Assembly: GCA_029567025.1 (NCBI GenBank) | Contig: JAKQLT010000048.1 | Span: forward strand, 1 to 15,839 | From: Candidatus Omnitrophota bacterium | Lineage (GTDB): Bacteria; Omnitrophota; Gorgyraeia; Zapsychrales; Zapsychraceae | Direction: 5' to 3' | DNA length: 15,839 nt | Shown here: positions 1 through 6,860 of the stretch, in pieces | Numbering within the stretch: the stretch's first letter is position 1 | Layout of the letters: each line of letters opens with the position of its first letter | Position numbers and translations under genes: made by a program | The notes under the pieces: model-generated | Databases searched by the model: none | Told to the model about the DNA's origin: nothing | What the model saw: only the letters and a program-made list of their open reading frames with translations

Positions 1-428
1 GAACGAGCGCCCGCTCTTTCGGCAGAATCACGCACCGCGCGTTTTTCAACAGCCGTAATTCCTGACGGAATCGCGATGACCATCGCCGGACGAACCAAAA
101 CCTTCCTATGATGAACTTTTTTTATAAAATATTTAAGCATCGCCTCTGTAACTTCAAAATCAGAAATAACACCATCTTTCATAGGACGAATAGCAATAAT
201 ATTCCCAGGAGTTTTTCCTAACATACGCTTGGCCTCTTCCCCAACCGCTAAAACACGATTCGTTTCTTTTTCAATAGCAACAACAGATGGTTCACAAAGG
301 ACAACTCCTTCTCCTCGAACAAAAACTAAAGTATTGGCTGTCCCTAAATCAATACCCATATCATTGGAGAAAAGACCTAAAACATAATTAAAAAACTTTT
401 TAGCGATTTTCATAAATTTTTGCCACAT
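1..428 (-). CDS. mreB: Rod-shape-determining protein MreB, N-terminal part (3' end outside window)
   Basis: MreB is the bacterial actin homologue that forms membrane-bound filaments and steers the elongation peptidoglycan machinery. The 142 codons visible here contain the actin phosphate-1 motif DLGTANT at residues 27-33, followed by conserved MreB segments such as GEEAKRMLGKTPGNI, RPMKDGVISDF and VIAIPSGIT. The reading frame runs off the left edge, so roughly the C-terminal 60% of the usual ~340 residues is missing. The start at 428 is backed by a strong Shine-Dalgarno AAGGGAG (434-440) five bases upstream. Residues 1-20 (MWQKFMKIAKKFFNYVLGLF) look like an amphipathic helix, which in Gram-negative MreB binds the inner membrane. 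A second Met at residue 6 is possible but lies further from the Shine-Dalgarno. The gene is transcribed away from the foldase gene at 671, from the candidate promoter at 503-531. Confidence 0.96.
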   Translation of the reverse strand, partial: MWQKFMKIAKKFFNYVLGLFSNDMGIDLGTANTLVFVRGEGVVLCEPSVVAIEKETNRVLAVGEEAKRMLGKTPGNIIAIRPMKDGVISDFEVTEAMLKYFIKKVHHRKVLVRPAMVIAIPSGITAVEKRAVRDSAERAGAR

Positions 429-502
429 GACAACTCCCTTGGAAAAGAATTTTTATATAAGATTATAGTAGAAGTATATATAAGAAGTTAAAAGTTCGCT
501 TA

Positions 503-531
503 ATAATATATGAAAAGAATTTTACTGTCAA
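503..531 (-). promoter_or_regulatory. Candidate sigma-70 promoter for mreB
   Basis: On the minus strand a perfect -35 box TTGACA (526-531) is followed after 17 bases by TATTAT (503-508), five of six matches to TATAAT. Transcription would start near 496, giving a leader of about 68 bases before the mreB start at 428. A second, weaker pair (TTAACT at 486-491, 18-base spacer, TATAAT at 462-467) lies closer to the gene and could be an additional start. Confidence 0.6.
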
Positions 532-590
532 ATAGTTTATTTTTAATACAAAAATATTTTCTTTATTTTCAACTATAATCCGAAAACCTC

Positions 591-619
591 TTGCCAAAAA
601 GTTCTTCCCTGGATATAAT
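591..619 (+). promoter_or_regulatory. Candidate sigma-70 promoter for the PpiD/SurA-like gene
   Basis: TTGCCA (591-596) is followed by a 17-base spacer and a perfect TATAAT (614-619). The predicted start near 626 gives a leader of about 45 bases before the ATG at 671. The element diverges from the mreB promoter, with about 60 bases between the two -35 boxes. Confidence 0.65.
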
Positions 620-670
620 CATCAAAAATTATTTTAAAATTAAAAAATTCCGCGAAACATAGGAGCTTTC

Positions 671-2188
671 ATGTTAAAAATCTTACGCAAAAAAGGCGTG
701 GCTAAAAAAATCCTTTGGGCTGTGACCATTATCATTATTTTTGCCTTTGGATTTGGAGGAACAGCCTATATGGTGGCACGCCAACAACAAAAAATTAAAT
801 ATGCCGGAAAAATATTTGGAAAAACGATCTCTTTTGAAGATTACGAAAAAGCCTATCAAGAAACAGTCATTCAATCCATGCTTCATTATGGAGATGACTT
901 TTCTAAAATACGTGAACATTTGGATTTAGACACAGAAACATGGGACCGCCTGATTTTACTCTTTGAAGCGAATCGCCAAAAAATCCAAGTAACCGATAAA
1001 GAAATCGTAGACATTCTTGAGCAATATCCTATTTTCCAAAGGAATGGAAAATTCGATAATGGATTATATAACAATATTCTACGCTATGTTTTCAATATCC
1101 GCCCGCGCCCTTTTGAAGAACATATACGTAACAGCATCAAACTTCAAAAATTATTTTTTAATCAAACGAATTCTATCCTTTTGTCTGAGGCAAAAATCTT
1201 TGAAGAATACAAACAACGTAATGAAAAAATACAAGTAAATTACATCTTAATAACCTCCGAACAATTAAAAAATAATATCATCGTTGAGGAAAAAGAAGTT
1301 CGCGCTTATTATGAAGAACAAAAAAACGCGTTCTTATTTCCAGCATCCACCAATTTTGAATACTTAGAAATTCCTTTCCCTTCTAAACAACAAAATGAGA
1401 CGGACAAAACAGAAAACACCTTCGATCCTATCAAAGATGACCTACGCCATAAAGCAGAAGCGATCTATGACCAACTTCAAACAAATATTTCTTTTTCACA
1501 AATCGCAAAAGAACATCAATTAGAAGTAAAAACAACCGATTTCTTTTCTATTGAAAAACCCAAACTAACATTGGGCTGGCCTTATCAAGCATTGATTGAT
1601 ATTTTCCAAATGGATGATAAAACAATTTATGGACCTTTTGAAACACCCATAGGCCTCTATATCGTAAAAATCAAAGAAAAAAAAGAAGCTTATATCCCGG
1701 AATATGAGACCGTTAAAAATGAAGTAAAAAACGCCTTAATAGAGAAAAAAGCCCAAGCCCTATCTTTAGAAAAAGCAAACGAAACTCTTTCTTTTCTTAA
1801 AACATCCTATCAAGAACCGAAAAATTTTGAAGAAACGGCAAAGAAATTCAATCTTGAATTTTATCAAACGCCTCTTTTTAAGCGCGGAGAATACTTAACA
1901 AATCTTGGGATTTCCAGAACATTTGAAGACGCAGCTTTTGCCTTAACAGATAAAAATCCAATAAGCGACCTCATCAAAACAGGAAAAGGATTTTGCATCC
2001 TTCAATTCGAAAAATATGAGGCTGTAGATGAAAAAGCATTTGAAAAAGAAAAAGATGCTTTTTCTGAGAACCTTCTGACAGAAATGAGAAATCAAGCTTT
2101 TGGAGAATTTTTAACAGGATTAAGATTTAAAGCAAAATTAGAAGATAATATCTCTCCATTAAAAAGAGAGCAGAAAAAAAGACGTTAA
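671..2188 (+). CDS. Membrane-anchored SurA/PpiD-like peptidyl-prolyl isomerase (periplasmic chaperone)
   Basis: This family helps newly exported proteins fold in the periplasm. Residues 1-11 are basic and residues 13-35 form a single membrane anchor, leaving about 470 residues outside the cytoplasm, as in PpiD. Residues ~45-170 fit the helical SurA_N chaperone domain (YAGKIFGKTISFEDYEKAYQ start, SIKLQKLF end). From ~188 the pattern VNYILI...EEKEVRAYYEEQK leads into a parvulin-like region ending near GPFETPIGLYIVKIKE (~335-350). A second similar segment may lie near 395-455 (FEDAAFALTDKNPISDLIKTGKGFCILQ). The parvulin modules look weakly conserved, so isomerase activity is uncertain and a pure chaperone role is possible. 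The start at 671 has AGGAG (661-665) five bases upstream. Length (505 aa) is below the ~620 of E. coli PpiD. It stands alone on the plus strand, divergent from mreB. Confidence 0.85.
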   Translation: MLKILRKKGVAKKILWAVTIIIIFAFGFGGTAYMVARQQQKIKYAGKIFGKTISFEDYEKAYQETVIQSMLHYGDDFSKIREHLDLDTETWDRLILLFEANRQKIQVTDKEIVDILEQYPIFQRNGKFDNGLYNNILRYVFNIRPRPFEEHIRNSIKLQKLFFNQTNSILLSEAKIFEEYKQRNEKIQVNYILITSEQLKNNIIVEEKEVRAYYEEQKNAFLFPASTNFEYLEIPFPSKQQNETDKTENTFDPIKDDLRHKAEAIYDQLQTNISFSQIAKEHQLEVKTTDFFSIEKPKLTLGWPYQALIDIFQMDDKTIYGPFETPIGLYIVKIKEKKEAYIPEYETVKNEVKNALIEKKAQALSLEKANETLSFLKTSYQEPKNFEETAKKFNLEFYQTPLFKRGEYLTNLGISRTFEDAAFALTDKNPISDLIKTGKGFCILQFEKYEAVDEKAFEKEKDAFSENLLTEMRNQAFGEFLTGLRFKAKLEDNISPLKREQKKRR

Positions 2189-2227
2189 GATATTTTTCAA
2201 GCATTTATTTTTCGCTAAAAATATCTT
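2187..2227. terminator. AT-rich inverted repeat at a convergent gene junction
   Basis: The 11-base arm AAGATATTTTT (2187-2197) is perfectly complementary to AAAAATATCTT (2217-2227), with a 19-base loop. It begins in the stop codon of the plus-strand foldase gene and ends inside the last codons of the minus-strand thioredoxin gene. The position between convergent genes suggests a bidirectional transcription end, but the stem has only two G:C pairs and no long U tract follows on either side, so strength is doubtful. Confidence 0.35.
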
Positions 2228-2711
2228 GAAAATCTTCCGTTAAGACATTTTCAACAGCTTTCACAACCCCTTGTTTATTAACAAACACGTACGTCGGGAC
2301 ACCCATCACTTGATATGCACCCGCAACCTCTCCGTCCGCATCAAAAAACACGTCAAACGCAAAATTATGTTTCTTAAAATACGCGTTGACCTGGGAAGCA
2401 GATTCACCCAAATCTACTAAAATTAGTTTAATATTATTATTTTCTATTTTTTCTTTATCCGCATTAAGTTGGCTTAATTGTTCGCGACAATGCGGGCACC
2501 ACGTCGTCCAGAAGAAAATAATAGCATCCTGACCATTGCGCAGCTCTGTGAAATTCCGTATTTCTCCTTTAAGATTTTTTAAAACAAATTCAGGAGCCAT
2601 TTGATCCAATAAAGGATTTTTCATAAAGAAAAACTGCGCGCGCCCCATAAGTGGATATAAAAGAAAAACCGCAAAAATAACAATAAAAAATACTTTTATA
2701 AAATTTTTCAT
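2205..2711 (-). CDS. TlpA/ResA-like thioredoxin-fold protein, exported
   Basis: This is a membrane-anchored or secreted thiol-disulfide oxidoreductase of the TlpA/ResA/AhpC-TSA type, acting outside the cytoplasm, for example in cytochrome c maturation or protein disulfide reduction. With the start at 2711 it has 168 residues: an N-terminal hydrophobic segment (~4-20) after a basic start, then a thioredoxin domain with the active site WCPHC (71-75) and the conserved cis-proline motif GVPTY near 143. The frame is open further upstream to 2744, but the start at 2711 is preferred: it produces a proper signal sequence, overlaps the cutA stop as ATGA and follows a purine-rich AGGGGAG inside cutA. 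It is the last gene of its operon. The CPHC active site differs from CPPC or CEPC of better studied members, so the redox partner cannot be named. Confidence 0.88.
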   Translation of the reverse strand: MKNFIKVFFIVIFAVFLLYPLMGRAQFFFMKNPLLDQMAPEFVLKNLKGEIRNFTELRNGQDAIIFFWTTWCPHCREQLSQLNADKEKIENNNIKLILVDLGESASQVNAYFKKHNFAFDVFFDADGEVAGAYQVMGVPTYVFVNKQGVVKAVENVLTEDFQDIFSEK

Positions 2712-3031
2712 TTCTCCCCTTTCCCAACAACACTTTTTATCCAATTTAAATATTCTGCTTCGCCTTTAATAATAGGAAGGGCGATGATTTCAGGCACTTG
2801 ATAACTATGCAAAAATTTAATTCTTTGAACCAACAGTTCAAAAAGTTCTTCTTTTGTTTTAATGACTAACAATGCCTCTTGCGCATCATCAATCTTGCCT
2901 TCCCACCAAAACAACGAATAAAGATTATCCACAATATTAACGCATGCGGCTAATTTTTCTTCAAGAATCCCTGTCGCAATCATTGTAGCTTCTTTTTTAT
3001 CTTTTGCTGTTACTAAGACCACGCAATACAT
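2708..3031 (-). CDS. cutA: CutA1 divalent-cation tolerance-type protein
   Basis: CutA1 proteins are small, very stable cytoplasmic trimers with a PII-like fold. They were first linked to copper tolerance, but their true role is unclear. The 107 residues match full length for the family. Visible family features are the opening VVLVTAKDKKEA, ILEEKLAACVNI (residues ~23-34), the central LFWWEGKI, ALLVIKTKEELF, and the C-terminal HSYQVPEIIALPI followed by YLNWI. The start has AAAGGA (3039-3044) seven bases upstream, lying in the end of the preceding gene, and is 4 bases from that gene's stop. The gene's stop overlaps the thioredoxin start, implying translational coupling. Confidence 0.95.
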   Translation of the reverse strand: MYCVVLVTAKDKKEATMIATGILEEKLAACVNIVDNLYSLFWWEGKIDDAQEALLVIKTKEELFELLVQRIKFLHSYQVPEIIALPIIKGEAEYLNWIKSVVGKGEK

Positions 3032-3035
3032 TGTT

Positions 3036-3743
3036 TTATCCTTTCTTCATCATCAACGATAACATCCTTCCTTTTTCCACATCTCCGCGGCGATAAGAGA
3101 AACAATGAGCAGACGTAAAAGTATCGATCCCCGAATCTAAAATATTATTTTCTTTAACGCCCCATTCCATCGCTTGATGTTTATTAGCCAATGGCAAATC
3201 CAAATATACTTTTCCCTCTTTCTCAAAAACTTCTCGGGGAAAATAATCTTTAAAAAATTCTTTAACTTCGCACGATTCACGATGAATACAAGGGCCAAAA
3301 GCGACCTTCACATCCTCTGATTTGGTTTGCCATTTTCGCTGTAATATGTTTAACCCTTCAACGAGAATCTTAGCTTGCGTGCTTTTCCACCCTGCATGAA
3401 ATAATCCCATCACCTGATGCGCGGTATCATAAACAAAAATCGGAACACAATCCGCTGTGCGAATAGCTAAAGGGACATTTGAAAGCTGCGTTATCAATCC
3501 ATCCGCTTCTTCAATAGGATACTTTTCTTTTTTCTCATCAACAATCACAATATCATTGCCATGGATCTGCCGCACAATCACAACAGTGTTTACTTGAAAA
3601 CCTAATTCTAAAGAAAGAAAATCTTTTTGTTCTTCGGTTAAATCATCAGCGTCAGAAGCTAAAACGAAATCCTTTTTGCGCTCACTATGATAAACAAGAA
3701 CTTCCGAAGGGAAAAAATCTTTAAACAATCTCATCTTTTCCAT
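3036..3743 (-). CDS. pgeF: YfiH/PgeF laccase-domain protein (peptidoglycan editing factor / purine nucleoside phosphorylase)
   Basis: The family was once called a polyphenol oxidase. E. coli YfiH prevents wrong amino acids such as L-Ser from staying in peptidoglycan stems, and homologues show purine nucleoside phosphorylase and adenosine deaminase activity. The three metal ligands are in place: H61 in RQIHGNDIV, C99 in TADCVPIF and H116 in FHAGWKST, with spacing close to E. coli YfiH. Other conserved parts are GPCIHRESCEV and the C-terminal CFSYRRG. Length (235 aa) is normal. The start at 3743 overlaps rmuC by 23 bases. A second Met at 3734 (14-base overlap, GGA just upstream) is equally plausible. 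Four bases separate it from cutA. Confidence 0.93.
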   Translation of the reverse strand: MEKMRLFKDFFPSEVLVYHSERKKDFVLASDADDLTEEQKDFLSLELGFQVNTVVIVRQIHGNDIVIVDEKKEKYPIEEADGLITQLSNVPLAIRTADCVPIFVYDTAHQVMGLFHAGWKSTQAKILVEGLNILQRKWQTKSEDVKVAFGPCIHRESCEVKEFFKDYFPREVFEKEGKVYLDLPLANKHQAMEWGVKENNILDSGIDTFTSAHCFSYRRGDVEKGRMLSLMMKKG

Positions 3744-4923
3744 CCGCGTCTAAAAAATCATCTTGTAATAAAGGCCTTGTCTCTGATGAAGCTACTCCTT
3801 CGACATTTCGCAATTTTCTCTCAATGGTTCGCGATTTACGTTCTGCCTCTTCAATGGTGGAACTGGCTTGCCGCAATTTATCAGAGGTCTTTCGTAAAAT
3901 ATCTCCGAATTTTCCAAATTCAGATTTAACCGCACCTAAAAGATTCCACACTTCACTCGCGCGTTTTTCAACAGCAAGCGTGCGAAACCCCATCTGAAAG
4001 CTATTTAAAACTGCTGAAATTGTTGTCGGGCCAGCCACAATAATTTTATACTCCCTTTGAAGCGATTCAAATAATCCCGGTCGACGAAGAACTTCGGCAT
4101 ATAATCCTTCCGTCGGGAGAAACAACATGCCAAAATCTGTTGTCTGCGGCGGATCAATATATTTATCATGAATTTTTTTTGCTTCCATTTTTAAGCGATT
4201 TTCCAAATTTTTTCCCGCCTCTTTAATGGCTTCTACATCCGCCATGTCCGTAGCATCTTGCAACCGCTGATAATCTTCCATTGGAAACTTTGAATCAATA
4301 GGAAGCCAAACAACCTGTTCATCTTTTCCAGAAAATTTAATGGCGAATTCAACAGGATCTTTACTTTGAGATTTTGTCACAACATTTTTCGCATATTGTT
4401 CCGGCGTTAAAATCTGTTCTAATAAATTCCCTAACTGGATCTCTCCTAAAATGCCTCGAGACTTGACGTTTGAAAGGACTTTTTTTAAATCCCCAACGCC
4501 AGAAGCCAAGGTCTGCATTTCCCCTAACCCTTCGTGGACTTTCTCTAATCTCTCGCTCACTAATTTAAACGAATCGCCTAAACGCTTTTCCAATGTAGAT
4601 TGTAATTTTTCATCAACCGTTTCGCGAATCTTCTCTAATTTTTTATCGTTATCCTCTAAAATCGTCCTTAATTGCAATTCAACGGTATCGCGTAATTTAT
4701 CAAATTTATTTTCGTTCATTCCCGTCAAAACAGTTAACTGTTTAGAAAATGTTTCTGTAAAAATATTAAGACTTTTTCCTAATTCTTGCCTGTTTTGCGC
4801 CATTTCTTCACGGACAAGACGACCAATATCCTGCTGATATTTTTCACGCGCAAAATTTCGTAATAAAAGAATAGCTAAAAAAATAACATTAAGACATAAA
4901 AGAATCAAAATGGGAATAACCAT
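3721..4923 (-). CDS. rmuC: RmuC family DNA recombination protein
   Basis: RmuC is a predicted nuclease-fold protein that limits recombination at inverted repeats in E. coli. How it does so is poorly known. The 400 residues show an N-terminal membrane segment (~3-22), a coiled-coil region (~30-150, with repeats such as TVELQLRTILEDNDKKLEKIRETVDEKL broken by heptads), then the conserved RmuC core (~155-340) with SRGILGEIQLGNLLEQIL, WLPIDSKFPMEDYQRL, YIDPPQTTDFGMLFLPTEGLYAEVLR and GPTTISAVLNSFQMGFRTLAVEKRA. No Shine-Dalgarno is visible before the ATG: the upstream bases are A/T only. However, the start lies 3 bases after the stop of the small membrane ORF at 4927-5076, so translation may depend on coupling to it. 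Confidence 0.95.
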   Translation of the reverse strand: MVIPILILLCLNVIFLAILLLRNFAREKYQQDIGRLVREEMAQNRQELGKSLNIFTETFSKQLTVLTGMNENKFDKLRDTVELQLRTILEDNDKKLEKIRETVDEKLQSTLEKRLGDSFKLVSERLEKVHEGLGEMQTLASGVGDLKKVLSNVKSRGILGEIQLGNLLEQILTPEQYAKNVVTKSQSKDPVEFAIKFSGKDEQVVWLPIDSKFPMEDYQRLQDATDMADVEAIKEAGKNLENRLKMEAKKIHDKYIDPPQTTDFGMLFLPTEGLYAEVLRRPGLFESLQREYKIIVAGPTTISAVLNSFQMGFRTLAVEKRASEVWNLLGAVKSEFGKFGDILRKTSDKLRQASSTIEEAERKSRTIERKLRNVEGVASSETRPLLQDDFLDADGKDEIV

Positions 4924-4926
4924 ATT

Positions 4927-5076
4927 TTATTTATTTTTTTCTTCTAAAATTTTTATAATTTTATTTAATCGAGAAATAACCATTACCGGAAGGATAATAA
5001 TCCACGCAATAAACAATATCTTCCAACCAACAAGAACCATAAACATCCACAAGGTTGTCGAAAGCGGACACATCAT
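4927..5076 (-). CDS. Small hydrophobic membrane peptide (49 aa) directly upstream of rmuC
   Basis: No family is recognised. The frame begins with two consecutive ATG codons (5076 and 5073). The first is preceded by a strong Shine-Dalgarno GAAAGGAG (5083-5090) with a six-base spacer. The 49-residue product starts MMCPLSTTLW, then has one long hydrophobic stretch (~9-35, with a lysine at 19 that may split it into two short helices) and a charged tail ending KILEEKNK. Its TAA stop is 3 bases before the rmuC ATG, which has no Shine-Dalgarno of its own. A candidate promoter lies just upstream (5120-5148). It may be a real small inner-membrane protein, a leader peptide needed for rmuC translation, or both. 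Evidence is the ribosome site, promoter and tight spacing, not homology. Confidence 0.6.
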   Translation of the reverse strand: MMCPLSTTLWMFMVLVGWKILFIAWIIILPVMVISRLNKIIKILEEKNK

Positions 5077-5119
5077 TGAAAACTCCTTTCTTGATAAAAA
5101 ACATCTCTGACTCGCACTG

Positions 5120-5148
5120 ATTATAATGTGTTATTATCGTCAAGTAAA
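5120..5148 (-). promoter_or_regulatory. Candidate promoter for the small-ORF/rmuC/pgeF/cutA/tlpA-like operon
   Basis: On the minus strand TTTACT (5143-5148, four of six matches to TTGACA) is followed by 17 bases and a perfect TATAAT (5120-5125). The predicted start near 5113 gives a leader of about 37 bases to the small ORF. This 86-base gap (5077-5162) is the widest in the whole minus-strand cluster, so it is the natural place for a new transcription unit. A TTGACG at 5138-5143 is better as a -35 box but only 12 bases from the TATAAT. Confidence 0.45.
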
Positions 5149-5162
5149 GTGAAGATATGCAC

Positions 5163-6860
5163 TCAAACGCTTATTCTTTTTCCCCATATTTTCTTAAAAA
5201 AGATAAGAAAAAATAAAAAGGCCAAAGATGCTATGGAAATAAGAATTCCTGCTAATCTCACAGAAGATAACCCGAAATGAATAATTACCTTATGTTTTCC
5301 AGAGGGAACTTTAAAAACAATTAATCCAGACTCATTATCAGGATCTATCGGCGTTTCCTTTCCATCAACAAAAACCCTCCATCCTGGAAAATAAAACGTA
5401 TGAAAACATAATATCGAATCCTTATAAGCATGCACTTCAAAAAAATATTTCACAGAGGAAATTCTTTTTTCTCTCTCAACAACAGCATCTCCAAGCCAAA
5501 CTTCTAATTTATTTTTAGGAAACTTTGATGGAACTCTTTTAGTCCAAATAGAAATAAATTCTACATGATCTAAAGGAGAATTATACCTCCCCGAATCAAA
5601 TCCTTTTTGAAAATCAATATTCTTTGATGTTGGCGGGTGGCAATAAGATATATTTATTAAGAAAATAAGACCTATAGCGAACGCCAAGAAATACTTTTGA
5701 TAAGGGATTTTAAAAAAAGCCCATGCCCCCACTAATACAGAAATAGCAAACGAAACGATCATTAAATATCTCCAAGGAAACTGAACAAAATGCATCAAAG
5801 GGATTCTTTCCCATATTCGTGAGGAAAAAGGTAAAGTAAAAAAAACAGCTATTATGGCCATAACAGCAAATATGATAAAAAATTTAACAACCTGTTTAGA
5901 ATCTTTATATTTTTTTATAAAGAAAACAAAAGATATTATGACCAACAATATATGCGCATACCCTAAATGAAAATCCATTCCGTCATAAGGGCCTGGACAA
6001 GAATATCCATAATTCCAACGCGCTTTAAAAAGTTGATACGGATATAAAAAGTGCCAGCGATAATTAAATTGGCCTTTTACAAGGATGTCCATATTAACAA
6101 ATTTCTTTTCTAAAAGAGCAGGAACCCAAAAAAAAGATGTTATCGAAAAAGCTAAGAAAATCATTAACAATGATAAAAATAAATATTGATTAGAGTAAGT
6201 TTTCGGCTCTGCCCCACATAAAAATAAAAGATATCCAATCATAAAAGGAAAAAAAATAAAATTACTTAATTGATGCGCTAAAATAAGCCCTGATAAAAAA
6301 ACTATGCCTAAAATAAAATAGCGTCGCTGAAAAGTTTTACTTAATCGATATAACGCCCAAAGAATCAAAGGGAAAAAGATAAAAGATGTTAATTCCGCAT
6401 AAGCTGCGCGTACATAAAGTTCAAGTATATGATAAGGAGAAAACAAATAGGCAATAGCTGATACTAAAGCGGCATCATGCCCAAACCAATCTTTTACCGC
6501 TATATACATCGCAACACCGGATAAAAAAACAACTATAAAACAAGCGCTATTAAGTCCTAAAACAGGATGGTGAAAGATCCATGTCAAAAATGCCGCTAAA
6601 TAAGAAAACAATGGCTGATAAAAATTAAACATCGCATACCCATAACCAAAAAATAAATCTGGAACCCAGCGAACAAGTATCTGACCATCACCCCAATAAC
6701 GACTCATAGAGACAACTTTTATAAAACCACTTTCAGCATCATGCCCAGGAAGAAGCTCCTTTCCCAATAACGGCCAACACACAATAATAGAAAAAACAAG
6801 AATCCAAAATAAATAAATTATATCTATAAAACAATTCTTCCTATTAGCCTTTTTTACCAT
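5163..6860 (-). CDS. Multi-pass membrane protein, 6-pyruvoyl-tetrahydropterin synthase-related / GT-C type
   Basis: The protein resembles the bacterial integral membrane family annotated as 6-pyruvoyl-tetrahydropterin synthase-related or YfhO-like, which has a GT-C glycosyltransferase fold rather than pterin chemistry. From the start at 6860 it has 565 residues: many membrane helices to ~420, an acidic motif after the first helix (GHDAESG, H40-D41, the GT-C place for a catalytic acid), then GQILVRWVPDLFFGYGYAMFNF-type family residues. A soluble C-terminal beta domain (FYFPGWRVFVDGKE, PSGKHKVIIHF) precedes a last helix (~535-557). The frame is open to a GTG at 6890, but the ATG at 6860 has GGGGA seven bases upstream and overlaps the preceding stop as TGATG, so I chose it. 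Likely substrate is a polyprenyl-phosphate sugar. Acceptor unknown. Confidence 0.75.
   Translation of the reverse strand: MVKKANRKNCFIDIIYLFWILVFSIIVCWPLLGKELLPGHDAESGFIKVVSMSRYWGDGQILVRWVPDLFFGYGYAMFNFYQPLFSYLAAFLTWIFHHPVLGLNSACFIVVFLSGVAMYIAVKDWFGHDAALVSAIAYLFSPYHILELYVRAAYAELTSFIFFPLILWALYRLSKTFQRRYFILGIVFLSGLILAHQLSNFIFFPFMIGYLLFLCGAEPKTYSNQYLFLSLLMIFLAFSITSFFWVPALLEKKFVNMDILVKGQFNYRWHFLYPYQLFKARWNYGYSCPGPYDGMDFHLGYAHILLVIISFVFFIKKYKDSKQVVKFFIIFAVMAIIAVFFTLPFSSRIWERIPLMHFVQFPWRYLMIVSFAISVLVGAWAFFKIPYQKYFLAFAIGLIFLINISYCHPPTSKNIDFQKGFDSGRYNSPLDHVEFISIWTKRVPSKFPKNKLEVWLGDAVVEREKRISSVKYFFEVHAYKDSILCFHTFYFPGWRVFVDGKETPIDPDNESGLIVFKVPSGKHKVIIHFGLSSVRLAGILISIASLAFLFFLIFFKKIWGKRISV

Noticed and set aside
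574..579. Additional TATAAT on the plus strand
   Set aside because: No -35-like sequence at 16-18 bases upstream. The box at 614-619 has one and is nearer to the gene.
2712..2744. Upstream extension of the thioredoxin gene to a start at 2744
   Set aside because: It would put the charged residues DKKCCWERGE before the signal segment and overlap cutA by 37 bases, whereas the ATG at 2711 forms an ATGA junction and a normal signal sequence.
4451..4837. 128-codon plus-strand frame
   Set aside because: Antisense to the coiled-coil part of rmuC. The Ser/Asn/Phe-rich product is what reversed Glu/Lys/Leu coiled-coil codons give.
4961..5143. 60-codon minus-strand frame overlapping the small membrane ORF
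   Set aside because: It lies in another frame than the 49-residue hydrophobic ORF, has no Shine-Dalgarno at its start, and its translation looks like random composition with scattered Cys, Tyr and charged residues.
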